Shown one piece after another: positions 25,701 to 40,544 of a DNA stretch of 64,000 bases. Position 1 is the stretch's first letter; each line of letters begins with the position of its first letter. A model generated the notes under the pieces. That model was not told where the DNA came from. It was given only the letters and a program-made list of their open reading frames with translations, and ran no database searches. Origin of the DNA: Amphirosellinia nigrospora (lineage: Eukaryota; Ascomycota; Sordariomycetes; Xylariales; Xylariaceae); NCBI GenBank assembly GCA_004123355.1, contig SCHM01000002.1:7785569-7849568 (forward strand), given 5' to 3'. A program made the position numbers and the translations under genes.

Positions 25701-28403
25701 AATAATTTAAAATTATATTAATAAAATGTATAAATTTTTTCGGTTATATTTAAAAATATATAAATAAATTTTTTTATTTTTATTTTATTTTATTATTATT
25801 TTATTAATAATATTATTATTTTTTTAATATATTTAAAAAATATATATAATATTTAAATATTATTTTTAGTTTATTTTAATTAAAAAATATTGCTATATTA
25901 TTAAAGAAATTTTTTATTAGTTATTTTTTATTAAATTTTTTAGATTTTATATTAATATTTTAAAAATATTATTATTACTAAATATATATAAACGTTTAAA
26001 TAGTTTATATTTTTTAAAACTTTTAAGCTTTTAAATAATATTTCGGTATAAATAGATTTTTTTATAATTTTTTTTTTTATTATATATAATTAGCTAAATT
26101 TTATAAAAATATAAAATAGCTTTATTAGTTAAAAGTTATTAAAAAAAAAAATAATAAATAATAACCTAAGTTATTATAAATATATATATAAATTATATAT
26201 TATAACTTTATACTAGCTAAAATAGTTTTTTTAACATTATTTAAAACGTTATTTATTTTAAAACTATATTTATTATTATAACTTAAATTATATATATTTA
26301 TAAATTAATAAATATTTCGAAAAGTTTTAATATTATAATTTTTATATTAAACTAAGTTTTAAATAAAAACTAGGCGAACTTATATTTTTTATATAAATAT
26401 AGCTAGTTATATATTTAAATTAATATTTATTATAAACTAAAACTAAATATAGTTTTTTAAACAAAAAATAATATATTTATATAAGTTATAAAAAAGCTTT
26501 ATAATAATTTATTTAAATAAATATTATATAATAGTTTTAATAATTATTTAGCTATAAAAAATATTATTAATTAAACTTTATTAAATATTTTTACTATTAA
26601 TAAAATAAATAATTAGTTTATTAATTTTTGTTTATTTATTATAATATAGTTTTTAAGTTTTTTATTTATTAAAACGCTTTAATTATATTTTAAATATATT
26701 AAGTCGATTTATTATAATATAAATATTATCGACTTAAAAAATAAATTAAAACGATTATAAAAATTTATAATATTAAACTTTATATAAAACATAATAAAAT
26801 ATATTATAAAAGTAATAATAAATAATACGTTTAAACACGATTTTAAGCTAAAATAAAGTAGATTTTTATTATAAAAAATCCTAAATAAACTTTACTAAAA
26901 TTAATTTTGCGAACTATATAATAATAAAAACGTTATTGTTTTTTTAAAGCTAAGTATATTTTTTTTATTATAAACAGTTTAATTTATAATAAATATAAAA
27001 AAATTAAATAATTCTAATTTTATATATAATACGCGAATAAATATTATATATTATATATAATAAAAAATATTATTTTAAACTTAACTAAATAATAAAAGCT
27101 TTAAAACTATATTCGATTTATAAAAAGTTATAATATATTAAAAAATATTATAAATATTATTTAAAATATAATATTAATCGTAATAATAAATAAAAACTAA
27201 TAAATAATTTATATTTAATTAAACTTAAAAATACGCTACTAATATAAATAATTATAATTAATTTTATTTATTATTATTTTTAATTAAATTATAAATATTT
27301 TATAATAGTTAGAAAATTTAATATATATAATTATATAATAATAGTTTTTTACTATATATTTAAATAAACGTTTATAATTTTTAATAATATAAATATATAG
27401 CTAAAAACTAAGCAATAGTTTTAATTAAATAATTATTTTTAATAATTAAAATATTTTTAAAAAAATTATTTTTAATTATAATTATAAGTTTATTTTTAAT
27501 TTTTAAAAAAATATATAAAAATATTAAATATTAAATTATTAATAATTACTATATATTATTTATAAAAAAATAATCTATTTAAAAAAAAAACTAAACAATT
27601 AAAATTATAATATATTTTTATAATTATATATATTTTAAATTAAACTAGTTTAATATAATCTTTATTTTATAATAAAATTTTAATTTTATATTTTTATAAA
27701 TTATATAATTTATTTTTATAAATAGTTATTTAAATTTAAGCTTTTTAGCTTTTTTAATATATTATAAACTAAATAAATATATATAATTTCGAAAACGTAA
27801 AATCTTTATATAACTATTTATAATAAAATACTAAATTAGCTATAAATTTTATTATTATTATAGTAAAAAAATATTTTAATAATAAATATTAAACATTAAA
27901 ATTTAAACTAAATAATAAAGTTTTTTTCTGTTTATATAATAGTTATTATTTATTTAGCAAGCTTTTTAAAAAATATTTATAATAATATATTAAACTTTAA
28001 ATTATTAAACGTAAAATTAATAATTTAGCTTACGAACTAGATTTTTTTAAATATTATATATATATATTTATTTTTATTATATAATTATAATTATATAAAA
28101 TAACAAAAACCTTTTTAAACAAATAATATTATTATTAAAGCTTATTAAAACTAATTAATATTTTAACGATAATAATAAAAATAATATTTATAAAATTAAA
28201 ATTATATTTAAATATTATTTTAACCGGAAAAAAAATAATTTTAACTATTTAATTAAATAAAAAAATAAAGTTATAAATATAACCGCTAATATTTAACGTA
28301 TTATTTTTAATATTTATAAGAACTTATTAATAAATACTAAGCTAAACATAACTTTTGCTTTATATTACTAAAAAAAAAAAGTTTTTATAAAATTTTTATA
28401 TTA

Positions 28404-28580
28404 ACTTTACGTTTAAAATAACAGAAATAATAGCTAAACGTTTTATAGTAAACTATATAAAGTAATTTTTAATGTTTTAATTTTAGAATTTAATTTACGT
28501 TTAAAGTAATAAAAACAAAAACCAAGCGTTTTTATAGTAAGCTATATAAAGTAATTATTAATACTTTAATTCTAGAACTA
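28404..28580 (+). repeat. Tandem duplication of ~89 bp in D1
   Basis: Two consecutive units share a TTTACGTTTAAA start and a TATAGTAA(A/G)CTATATAAAGTAAT core at 28443 and 28532, giving an 89 bp period. The inverse region of D2 (about 33270-33400) shows the core once, so the duplication seems specific to D1. Confidence 0.65.
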
Positions 28581-28762
28581 ACTTTAGTATCAACTTTTAT
28601 TATTGTTCTTATTATTGCTAATATGCTTATAAATAAAGTAGTAAAAAAATAAAATAAAAAAATATTACTTAATACTATATAAAAAAACTATAATTATAAT
28701 ATAGTTTAGTTAAATCGATCTACTAAAATTAATAGAAACTTTTTATATTCCGGCATTTTAAT

Positions 28763-28956
28763 AAAGCTTTTAAAAGGTTGTATTATTAATAGCTTTTTGC
28801 ACAAAACGTAAAAAAAAGCTACTTAATAATACTTATATTTAAATAAACAGCTAGCATACTACTAGTTAAAAAATCTATTAATAGATTTATTATATAAATT
28901 TAATAATAAATTCTTTTTTTAATTAAACTTTACTTATAACTTATAATATTCTTTTT
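28763..28956 (+). repeat. Right LTR of D1
   Basis: Direct repeat of 21061-21257, beginning AAAGCTTTTAAAAGG and ending ATAATATTCTTTTT. It is more RIP-mutated: the GC-rich hairpin stem has decayed to A- and T-rich arms around 28783-28832, but the outer pairing is still recognisable. Confidence 0.8.
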
Positions 28957-29284
28957 ATTAATAATAAATTATTAAATATTTTTATAATTAGTTTATATAA
29001 TAACGATTTAATATTTTTAAGTTATAAAATATTTAGTAAAAATATTTTATTTTTATTTTATATTTTAAATTTTATTATATATAAAAAAATCTAGTTTATT
29101 TAATAAACGATTATTTTTTAAAACTATTTTTTTTTAAAATTAAATATAATTTTTTATATTAAAATTAAGTTATATTAATTTTTATTAGTTTAATTAGTTA
29201 TATGTTTTAAATATATTATAAGTTTTTTTTAGTTAATTTAATAAACTATGCTTTTTTTTATTTTTTTTATATATTTATTCGAAT

Positions 29285-29562
29285 TATTATAATTATAATA
29301 TTATTATATATAAAATTAACATATTAATATTAATTATATATTAATAATTATTAATTATAATATTAGCTATTTATATAATAAAGTTAAGCTAATATATTCG
29401 TTTAATTTAGTTATATAATATATTATAATAAAATTCTTTTCGTATAAAAAGTTTTTATATAAAAGCTTAGTTTTATATAAATAATTAAAAAAATAATCGA
29501 TATATATTAATATTTATTTTATTTATTATTATATATAATATATATTTTTTAGCTATTTAATA
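29285..29562 (+). repeat. Left LTR of C2
   Basis: About 278 bp, from TATTATAATTAT to AGCTATTTAATA. Matches the other four family C LTRs. It has lost the GC still kept in its partner at 57493-57779. Confidence 0.85.
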
Positions 29563-32500
29563 TTAATTAATATTTTTAGCTAAAAAATATAAATTAATAA
29601 AAATAAAAATAAAATTTAAACTTAGTTATATAAGCCGCGTTTTATATTATATTTTAGTTTTTTTAATATTATTAATAAAAAAAAATTAATTATTTTAATA
29701 TTTTAATATTATATTTTTATATAAAATTTAATTAATAACGTATATATTATTATTTTTTAATTATTATTATATAAATTACGTAAAAATTTATAATATAATT
29801 TAATAATTTTTTTATTTATAATATTTCGAATATAATAAAAAATAATAATTAATCGTATAATAATTAATATAAATAAACGTATAAAAACGCTATATTTTAA
29901 AAAAGTAGCTAAAATAATTTTTTATTTTTTTAGCTAATATTTTATATAATAATATAGCTAAAAAAATCGCTTAAAAAACTAATATACTTTTAAGTTTTAT
30001 ATAAAAACTATTAGTTTTATATATATAAAAATATTTTATAAAACTTTAAAATAACTATTATAAAATAAATTAACATATAATAATATATTTATATATAAAT
30101 ATAATTATATTTTATATAATTTAAAAAACTTTTAAAAAATATTAATAAAAATTTAATATTTAAATTTAAAAAAATTTATAACGCTTTTATATAAAAAACG
30201 TTTTAAATTAAAAACTTATAAATAGTTAAAAGAAAACTATATTATATAAATTATAAAAAATAAATATACTTTAATATATAAATTTTAAATTTTTATATAA
30301 TTATTTTAAATAATATTTATATTTTTATATTAAATTAATAATTTTAAAATTAATAAAGTTTTTTATATAATAAAATAATTTATAATTTTTTTTTTAAATA
30401 AAAAAACAAATAAAAAAAAAACAAAAAAATAAATAAAAAAATAGCTATAAAATAACCTATATAATAATTAAAAATTAGCTTTTTAATTTTAAATAATAAA
30501 ATATTATATAAAATAAAATATTAAAATAAAATTCTAAAAATTTTTTATAATTATTAAATATTATTTATTATTTTTTTAGTAATAATTTATTTTTTATATA
30601 AATAAAAAATATATTATATTTTTAATATATAAAATATTTAGTTTTTAAAAAAATTTTAAACTTTAAAACAATTTATTTATTATATAATATTAAATATAAA
30701 ATTTTTATTTAGAATTTAAATTTTTTATATATAATATTTAAAATAAAACTATTTATTTATATAATATTAGATTTTTTTAAAAACGTAATAAAAAAAAAGT
30801 TTATTTTAAAAAGCTATATAATTTTTTATAATAATATAATAATTTATTAATTATTATTATAAATTTAAAATTATAAAAATTAATTTTATATTATATTTTT
30901 ATAATATTAATTAATTATATAAAAATTATTATATTATTTATTAATTTTAATTATATATATAAAAAAAATATATAATATTAAATTATATTTTAATATAATT
31001 ATAAACTATAATTAATATTAAATTAATTAAACTAATATTATTTTTATATAAATATATAAATAAAAAAAAACTTATTTTTATATAAAATATTAAAAGTTAT
31101 AATTAATAAATTATTTAAAGCTTAAAAAATATTTAAAATAAAATATTTAAAAAAAAATTTATTTAAATATAATTATTATATATATATATAAATATTTTTA
31201 AAATTTAAATAATAATTTTATTTTTAAAAATTTATATACGAAAATTTTTTTTAAACTTTTATTTATATTTTTAAATTAAAAAAAACCTAATAATTTAATA
31301 TTTTATATAAAAATAAAAATTTTTATCATATAAATTAATAATATAATTAAATTAATTATTATTATATAATATAAAAATATTATATAATATTTTAAAAATT
31401 TTTAAAAATAATATATAACTAAAATTATATAAATATTTATTTTTAAAAACTTATATATAAATAAAAAATATTTTATTTATTAAAAAAAAAATATTAATTA
31501 ATTAATTATATTTTTTAAAAAAGTTTTACGCAAAAAATTAATATTTTAATATATATAAATAATATTCGAAATAAACTAACTTCCGAAAAATTTTTAATTT
31601 ATTTAACTAAATATAAAACTATTAAATATATATAATAAAAAAAAAAAATTTAAATTATAAATAAAAACATTATAATATATTATAAATAATATATTATATT
31701 TATATAAAAAAAAATATTTAATTAATAATTATAAATTAATTTTTAATTTATTTATATTTAATAATTAATATTATATAAAATATTAAAATATTATTTAAAA
31801 TATAAAAACTTTAAAATTTTTTACTATAAAAAACTATAAATAAAACTTATATATAAAAAAACTTAAAAACTAAAATTATTTAAACTTTAAATAACTAAAA
31901 TAAGCTTTAAAAAAAACTATAATAATTTCGGTTAATATATAAAAATTAATAATTAAATTAATTATATAATATTTTATATTTTAAATATTTTTATTTTATT
32001 TTATTTTTTTTTAAAAAATATAAATTATTTAAAAATATATTTTAATAATATAAAAAATATTATCGTATAAAAAAATAAAAATAATATTTTTATTATATAT
32101 AAATAAAATTATTTATTTTTTAATATTAGCTTATATAAAATAATTAATTATTTTATAAAAATTAAATTACGCTATTTATATAAACGATTTAATATTTTTA
32201 TATAAAAAAACTATATAAAATATTATTTCGCGCAAATATAAAATTAAATAATTTATTTTAAAAAAAATCTAAAAATTTTATTATTATTATTAAATATATA
32301 ATAAAATTCTATAATAATTTAAATTTATAATTAAAAATAATTATAAATTTAATTATAAATAATTATAAATATTATATAAATAATAATTAAAATATTATAT
32401 ATATTAATATTATTATATTATTTTAAGCTATAATTTTTTAAAATTAATATTTATATAAATATATAAAAAATTTATATAAATATTAAATTAATATTTATTA

Positions 32501-32855
32501 AAAACTTTTTAATAATATTATATATAACTTTAAAATAAATTTTTTATCGGATAATTTAAAAAAATATAAAAATAACTAGCGTATAATATTATAAAATATT
32601 TATCGAAATATATTAATAATAAATAAAATAAAACAAATATATAGCTATTTAAACGTACGTATAATATTTTTTGAAAAAAAATTAATATATATAAATAATA
32701 AATTAATTTTATAAAATAATAAAAATATTAAATAATATATTAAACTTAATAATTTTATACTAATTTTTTTTATTTTTAAAGCTTATTTTATATTAATAAA
32801 AAATTTTTTTATTTTTTTTATTATATAAAAAATAATAACTATTTAAAAAATATAA

Positions 32856-33042
32856 GAAAAATATTATAAGTTATAAATAAAGCTTAATTTAAAAAAAAAT
32901 CTATTAAATTTACGTAATAAATTAATAATAGATTTTTAACTAATAATATATTAGCTATTTATTTAAATATAAATATTATTAAGTAGTTTTTTTATATTCC
33001 GCGCAAAAAAGCTACTAGTAATATAAACTTTTTAAAAATTTA
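32856..33042 (-). repeat. D2 LTR, left
   Basis: Inverse match to the D1 LTRs. It keeps the hairpin outline around 32990-33025 (TATTCCGCGCAAAAAAGC) and the AATAATAGATTTTT arm of the second inverted repeat. Confidence 0.75.
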
Positions 33043-35808
33043 TTAAAATACTAAAACATAAAAAAATCTTTATTAATTTTAGCAAATCGATCTAGCTAAA
33101 CTATATTATAATTATAATTTTTTATATAATATTAAATAATATTATTGCTTGTTTTTTATTTTTTTACTATTTTATTTATAAGTTATTATAACTTAAAATT
33201 CGTTAGACTAAAAGTTTAGCAAAAAACTCCGGTACGTTTAAAGTTACTATAAGCGTAAGCATAAACATAAATATAATTACGGGCGTATTAACGGCCAAAG
33301 TATTAATAAAAGTTAATATTAAAATATTAATAATTATTTTATATAGCTTACTATAAAAACGTTTATTTTTTTTTTTTTAGCTTTAAGTATAAACTTAAAT
33401 ATAAATAATAATTTTATAGAAAACTTTTTTTTTTCGGTAATATAAAATAAAAGCTATTTTTAAACTAATATTTATTAATAAATTTTATAAATATTAAAAA
33501 TAATACGTTAAATATTAATAGTTATATTTATAATTTTATTTTTTTATTTAATTAAATAGTTAAAATTATTTTTTTTTTATTAAAATAATATTTAAATATA
33601 ATTTTTATTTTATAAATATTATTTTCGTTATTATTATTAAAATATTAATTAGCTTTAATAAACTTTAGTAATAATATTATTTGCTTAAAAAGTTTTTATA
33701 TTTTTTATATAGTTATAATTATACAATAAAAATAATAAAATATATAATAATATTTAAAAAAATCTAGTTCGTAAGCTAAATCGCTAATTTTATATTTAAT
33801 TATTTAAAGTTTAATATTATTATAAATATTTTTTAAAAAGTTTGCTAAATAAATAATATTTATTATATAAATAAAAAAAAACTTTATTATTTAGTTTAAA
33901 TTTTAATATTTAATATTTATTATTAAAATGTTTTTTTATATAATAATAATAAAATTTATAGCTAATTTAATATTTTATTATAAATAGTATATAAAAATTT
34001 ATATTTTCGAATTATATATATTTATTTAGCCCGTAAATATATTAAAAAAGCTAAAAAACTTAAACTTAAATAATTATTTATATAAAATAAATTATATAGC
34101 TTATAAAAATATAAAATTAACGTTTTATTATAAAATAAAAATTATATTAACTAGTTCGACAAAATATATATATAATTATAAAATATATTATAATTTAATT
34201 GTTTAGTTTTTTTTTTAAATAAACTATTTTTTTATAAATAATATATAATAATTATTAATAATTTAATATTTAATATTTTTTATATACTTTTTTAAAAATT
34301 AAAAATAAATTTATAATTACGATCGGAAATAATTCTTTTAAAATATTTAATTATTTAAAAATAATTATTTAATTAAAATTATTATTTAGTTTTTAGCCGT
34401 ATATTATATTATTAAAAATTATAAACGTTTATTTAAATATATAATAAAAAATTATTATTATATAATTATATATATTAAAATTTTTTAGTTATTACGAAAT
34501 ATTTTATAATTTAATTAAAAATAATAATAAAATAAAATTAATTATAATTATTTATTATTAATAATATTTTTTAAATTTAATTAAACGTAAATTATTTACC
34601 GGTTTTTATTTATTATATAATTAATATTATATTTTAAATAATATTTATAGTATTTTTTAATATATTATAATTTTTTATAATCGAATATAATTTTAAAGCT
34701 TTTATTATTTAATTAAATTTAAAATAATATTTTTATTATATATAATATATAATATTTGTTTATATATTATATATAAATATAAAATTATTTAATTTTTTAT
34801 ATTTATTATAAATTAAACTATTTATAATAAAAAATAAATATTTAGCTTTAAAAAAAATAATAGCGTTTTTTATTATATAATTTATAAAATTAGTTTTAAT
34901 AAAATTTATTTAAAATTTTTTATAATAAAAGTTATATTTATATTTAGCTTAAAATTATATTTAATTATATTATTATTATATTTTATAATATATTTATTAT
35001 ATTTTATATAAAGTTTAATATAATAAATTTTTATAATTATTTTAATTTATTTTTTAAGTTTATATTTTATATTATTATAAATTAATTTAATATTTAAAAT
35101 ATATATTAAAATATTTAATAAATAAAATATTTAAAATTATATTAAATAAATAAACAAATAAATTAATAAACTAATTATTTATTTTATTAATAATAAAAAT
35201 ATTTAATAAAGTTTAATTAATAATATTTTTTATAGCTAAATAATTTATTAAAATTATTATATAATATTTATTTAAATAAATTATAATATAAGTTTTTTTA
35301 TAATTTTATATAAAATATATTTTTTGTTTAAAAAAGCTATATTTAGTTTTAGTTTATAATAAATATTAATTTAAATATATAATTAGCTATATTATATAAA
35401 AAATATAAATTCGTTTAATTTTTATTTAAAATTTAGTTTAATATAAAAAACTATAATATTAAAATTTTATTTAAAATATTTATTAATTTATAATATTATA
35501 ATTTAAATTATAATAATAAATATAATTTTAAAATAAATAATATTTAAATAATGTTAAAAAAAACTATTTTAACTAATATAAAATTATAATATATAATTTA
35601 TATATAATATTTATAATAATTTAAATTATTTATTATTTTTTTTTTTAATAATTTTTAGCTAATAAAACTATTTATATTTTTATTAAAGCTTAGCTAATTA
35701 TTATATAGTAAAAAAAAAATTATAAAAAAATTTATTTACGCCGAAATATTGCTTAAAAACTTAAAAGTTTTAAAAAATATAAATTATTTAAACGTTTATA
35801 TATATTTA

Positions 35809-36085
35809 ATTATAATTATAGTATTATCTATATATAAAGTTAATATACGGTATTAATTGCGTATAATAGCTAATTATTAATTATAATATTAGCTGTTCGT
35901 ATAATAAAATTAAGCTAATATATCCGCCCGATCTAGTTATATAATATATTATAGTAAAATTTTTTGTATAAAAAATTTTATACGAAAGCCTAGCTTTTAT
36001 ACAAATAATTAAAAAAATAAATTAATATATATAATATTTATTTTATTTTTTATTATATAATATTATATTTTTTAGTTATTTAATA
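35809..36085 (+). repeat. Left LTR of C3
   Basis: About 277 bp, similar to the other family C LTRs. It keeps the AGCTAATATATCCGCCCGATC block at 35915-35935 and the GAAAGC/GCTTTT inverted repeat near 35990. Confidence 0.85.
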
Positions 36086-38492
36086 TTAATTAATATTTTT
36101 AGCTAAAAAATATAATTAGCAAAAATAAAAACGGAATTTAAACTTAATTATATAAGCTATATTTTTTATATATATTTTAGTTTTTTTAATATTATATTAA
36201 TAAAAAAAAAAAATTAATTATTTTAATATATTTAATATTATATTTTTATATAAAAGTTTAATTAATAGCGTATAATTATTATTTTTTAATTATTATTATA
36301 TAAATTATATAAAAGTTCGTAATATAATTTAATAATTTTTTATCTATAATATTTTTAAATATAATAAAAAATAATAATTAATTATATAATAGCTAATATA
36401 ATTAAACGTATAAAAATATTATATTTTTAAAAAAAATAGCTAGAATAATTTTTTATTTTTTAGCTAATATTTTATATAATAATAGCTAAAAAAATCGTTT
36501 AAAAATTAATATATTTTTAAATTTATATAAAAAACTATTAATTTTTATACGTACGAAAATATTTTATAAAACTTTAAAATAATTATTATAAATAAATTAA
36601 CGTATAAATAGTATATTTATATATAAAATATAATTATATTTTATATAATTTAAAAAATTTTTAAAAAATATTAGCAAAAAACTTTAAAATAATAAAATTT
36701 AAAATATTTAATAAAATTAATATTTAAATTATTAAAAAATTTATAACGTTTTTTATAAAAAAATGTTTTAAATTAAAAACTTATAAAACGGTTAAAAAAA
36801 AATATATTATAATTTATAAAATAAATATATTTTATATATAATTTTAAATTTTATATAATTATTTTAAATAATATTTATATTTTTTACGCTAAGTTAATAA
36901 TTTTAAAATTAATAAAGTTTTTTATAATAAAATAATTTACGATTTTTTTTTTTTAAATAAAAAATAAATAAAAAAATAGCCGTAAAATAACTTATATATA
37001 TAATTAAAAGCTAGCTTTTTAATTTTAAATAACAAAATATTATAAAAATAAAATATTAAAAATAAAATTCTAAAAACTTTTTATAACTATTAAATATTAT
37101 TTATTATTTGTTTTAATTAATAATTTATTTTTATATAAATAAAAAATATATTATATTTTTAATATATAATAAAATATTTAGTTTTTAAAATTTTTTTTAA
37201 ACTTTAAAATAATTTATTTATTATATAATATTAAATATAAAAATATTTTTATTTAAAATTTAGATTTTTTTTATATATAATATTTAAAATAAAGCTTTTA
37301 TTTACGAAATATTAAATTTTTTAAAAACTTAGTAAAAAAAAAAAATTATTTTAAAAAGCTATATAATTTATTTTATAATAAAATATAATAGTTTATTAAT
37401 TATTATTATAAGCTTAAAATTATAAAAAATTAGTTTATATTATATTTTTTATAATATTAATTAATTATATAAAAAATTATTATATATATTATATTAGTTT
37501 TAATTATATATAAAAAAAACGTATAATATTATAAATTTATATTTTAATAAATTATAACTATAATTAATATTAAACTAATTAAACTAATATTATTTTATAT
37601 AAATATATAAATAAAAAAAAAATTTATTTTTATATAAAATATTAAAAGTTATAATTAATAAGCTATTTAAAGCTTAAAAAATATTTAAAGTAAAATATTT
37701 AAAAAAAATTTATTTAAATATAATTATTATATACGTATATAAAAATATTTTAGAATTTAAAATAATATTTATTTTTTAAAAACTTATATATAAAAAATTT
37801 TTTTAGATTTTTGTTTATATTTTTAAATTAAAAAAAATTTAATAATTTAATATTTTATATAAAAAATAAAAAATTTTATTATATAAACTAATAGTATAAT
37901 TAAATTAACTATTATTTTATATAATATAAAAATATTATATAATATTTTAAAAATTTTAAAAATAATATATTAGTTAAAATTATATAAATAATTATTTTTA
38001 AAAAATTTATATAAATAAAAATATTTTATTTATTAAAAAAAAGTATTAATTAATTAATTATATTTTTTAAAAAAGTTTTATATAAAAACTAATATTTTAA
38101 TATATATAAAATAATATTTAAAATAAACTAATTTTAAAAAATTTTTAATTTATTTAATTAAATATAAAAGCTATTTAAATATATAATAAAAAAAAAAAAA
38201 AAATTCGGATATATAAAATAAAACGTTATATATATATTATAAATAATATATTTATATATTATATAATAAAAAAAATATTTAGTTAATAATTACGGATTAA
38301 TTATTTAATTTATTTATATTTAATAATTAATATTATATAAAATATTAAAATATTATTTAAAATATAAAAGCTTTGAAATTTTTTATTATAAAAAAATTAT
38401 AAATAATTTACGTATAAAAAACTTAAAAGCTAAAATTATTTAAACTTTTAAAATAATTAAAATAAGCTTTAATAAAAATTATATAATAATTT

Positions 38493-38890
38493 TGAGAAAG
38501 ACTCTCAATGGGGTGCAACTGTAATATTCAAAGATGAAGAACTTTAAGTGCAGATCTTGTGGCGCGGCCACAAGATCTGCCCTTAAGGTCTTGTGTGGCA
38601 GCTGCTAGTCAGCTGGCAGGCCTGACGGCCTGCCAGGCCCCTGCGCACAGACCACACACGAGGGTGGCAGTTCAAGCCTGCCACTCCCTTGGAGATCTGT
38701 GTCAAGTGCCGGCGCACAGAAAAGAAACTACTGCCCTCAGTAGTCTCCTCCGTGCGTGCCAGTCTATCTAGTTATCTGCCTAAGTACACAGACTGGAGTT
38801 CTTCCAGTTGCAGTCCTTTTGCCTCATCTACTTACTTTTCGAGGTCTACCCCTGCCTCGCTTGACAGGTTGCGAAGTGTCGGTGCCCTCA
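38493..38890 (-). repeat. Left end of E, probable 3' LTR or 3' untranslated region
   Basis: Non-coding segment downstream of the chromodomain in element orientation. On the plus strand it starts TGAGAAAGACTCTCAA, a TG terminus. It holds a perfect 14 bp-arm hairpin at 38550-38580 (GCAGATCTTGTGGC around GCG), a 10 bp-arm hairpin at 38613-38636 (CTGGCAGGCC around TGAC), and a 7 bp-arm hairpin near 38729-38746. The motif TGTGTCAAGTGCCG at 38698 recurs at 41767, next to a comparable small hairpin. No matching partner LTR is present at the right end. Confidence 0.6.
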
Positions 38891-38900
38891 ACCTTATTCT

Positions 38901-39194
38901 TCACATGAAGTCAGGGCGACCACCGCTGCGTTCCCAGTATTCCTTCACCAGATCCTTGCTGTGTTGCAATTGATTCTCCGTCATCCAGCGATTGTACTCA
39001 TGGCCCCATCCCTTCCATTTGATCAGATAGTCAGAGCCATTCTTGCGTCGGTTGAGTCTGTGGTTAAGGATTGTCTCCACCTCATAGTGATCACCATCGT
39101 TGTCAGAACCATCTTCAAGTTCCACAGGTCCCGGCGGTGGCACAGAACGTTCGAAAGGATCGGCCCCGTCAGGAGTTGGTCGCAAGTGCTCCAC
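38901..39194 (-). pseudogene. Chromodomain part of E pol
   Basis: The translation contains YEVETILNHRL, YLIKWKGWGHEYNRW and a following NQLQHSKDLVKEYW helix, the hallmarks of a chromodomain with its aromatic cage region. Chromodomains at the C-terminus of integrase define the chromovirus branch of Ty3/Gypsy and, in that family, direct integration to histone-H3K9-methylated chromatin. Finding it inside a RIP-silenced block fits such targeting, though this is inference. It lies directly after the integrase region in element order. It is part of a broken element. Confidence 0.85.
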
Positions 39195-39217
39195 AGAGAT
39201 AACCGGGAATGTGATAT

Positions 39218-40537
39218 TCAGGAGAAGTCTAATTCATACGCAAGTAGTCCCACGCGTCGCTTCACAGTCCAAGGTCCCGATCTCTGTTGCGAATACTTCT
39301 TGGATGGTTTGCCAGGCAAGTTGTAGCCGGAATGCAGTCGAAGGTAGACCTTATCACCGGGTTCAAATTCAAGGTGCCGGTGTCGCTGATCGTAGTAATA
39401 CTTATTGCGTGCAGCGGCAAAGTCCATTGCCAGTCGAGCATCCTTCCGGAGGTGATCACGAAAGTACCTCATGTCTTTGAAACGTTCAGTATCGGTGTCC
39501 GTCAGGACTTCCAGTGCGCCATAGCTTGAAGCCAAACAGTTGCTCATGAGGGTTGATTGTATTGCCTCTGAATAAGCCGCGTTCAAGTTCCATTGCAAAG
39601 AAGGTATGACATCAAGCCAACAAGCGTTTGGGTTCATGAAGTAGTGGTATCTAATCGCGATCTCAACCGTTTGATTCTTTCGCTCAGATAGTCCATCAGC
39701 CTGAGGGTGATACGCTGTAGTCATCAATAGTCGAGTGCCCAGTGCCTTCCAGATTCCTTTCCAGAAGTCTGATGTGAATTTCCTGTCTCGATCAGAAATG
39801 ATGGCTCTAGGTATTCCCCAGTCCGAAAGTAGCAATTGCATTATCAGCGCGGCGCCCCATTCCTCGGCTGTATACTTTTCATTTCCAGGAATCAGCAGGG
39901 TGCGTTTGGATATAGGGCACGTCGCAGTCATCATTTGGTTGTATTCGGCGAAGTACGTCTTATTGCCGCTCAATTGCCAGGGTGTTCCCGCAGCTTTCAC
40001 CTTCGGCATGGCCAGGATAAAGTCGATAGCGATGGTTTGCATAGGCAATGGATCCAATTGTCTAGAGTGCAGACTTCCCACTGGCAATTGCCTGTCTGTT
40101 CTATTCACGTCGCAGCCATGACAATGCTTGATATACTTCTTGACGAGATATGTCTTGCGATAGATCTGGTAGGGCTCCAGTTCTTGCAGCATACGCTGTA
40201 TACCAAAATGATGTTTGTCGTCATGTGCGAGAAACATAAATTCCTTGATCATACCATGTGGGATACAAAGACGACGTACTCCGTCATAGTTATTGTAGAC
40301 AAAACCATTGCGCACCTCAAAAGGATAGCCGGGCTTGGAAAAAAATTCAACGTCCTCGTTGGGTTTCTCGATACCTTGAAGGATTTTGGCGAACTTAGGA
40401 TCGTCTTTGTAAGCCTGTTTGAATCTCACGGTCATTTCGTCGTCCATGACGGCTTCAGTTGTGTGCCAGACAGTGTCCAAAGTGGCAGGATCATCAGTTC
40501 GGGTTAGCTTTCCGTTTTGGTCATATGCATCCGTCAT
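39218..40537 (-). pseudogene. Integrase part of E pol
   Basis: About 439 residues can be read. An HHCC zinc-binding region lies near residues 105-142 (AHDDKHH and CHGC). The DDE catalytic core has its first D in IAIDF (residue ~172), the second in IISDRDRKFTS (~249) and E in GLSERKNQ (~285). A GPY/F-like module, SGPWTVKRRVGLLAYELDF, is at the end. These are the features of Ty3/Gypsy integrase, which joins element DNA to the host chromosome. The catalytic triad is visible, but the element as a whole is broken and lacks gag and protease, so autonomous activity is not expected. Confidence 0.9.
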
Positions 40538-40544
40538 GTTTTCA

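Larger units (their letters stand above)
21061..28956 (+). mobile_element. LTR-type element copy D1, complete in outline, RIP-degraded
   Basis: Direct terminal repeats of about 195 bp (21061-21257 and 28763-28956) bound a 7.9 kb element inside copy B. ATTAAT sits outside both ends (21055-21060 and 28957-28962), a plausible 5-6 bp target duplication. An inverted second copy, D2, spans 32856-54098. The strand sign is a convention relative to D2. The interior holds a low-complexity AAT/AGC-rich tract near 22350-22720 and an ~89 bp tandem duplication near 28404-28580, which D2 appears to have only once. No domain could be read securely, so superfamily is open. It is a fossil with innumerable RIP changes. 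Confidence 0.8.

Noticed and set aside
38559-39529. Plus-strand open frames of 65-130 codons opposite the chromodomain and integrase regions
   Set aside because: They are antisense shadows of recognisable minus-strand pol parts.
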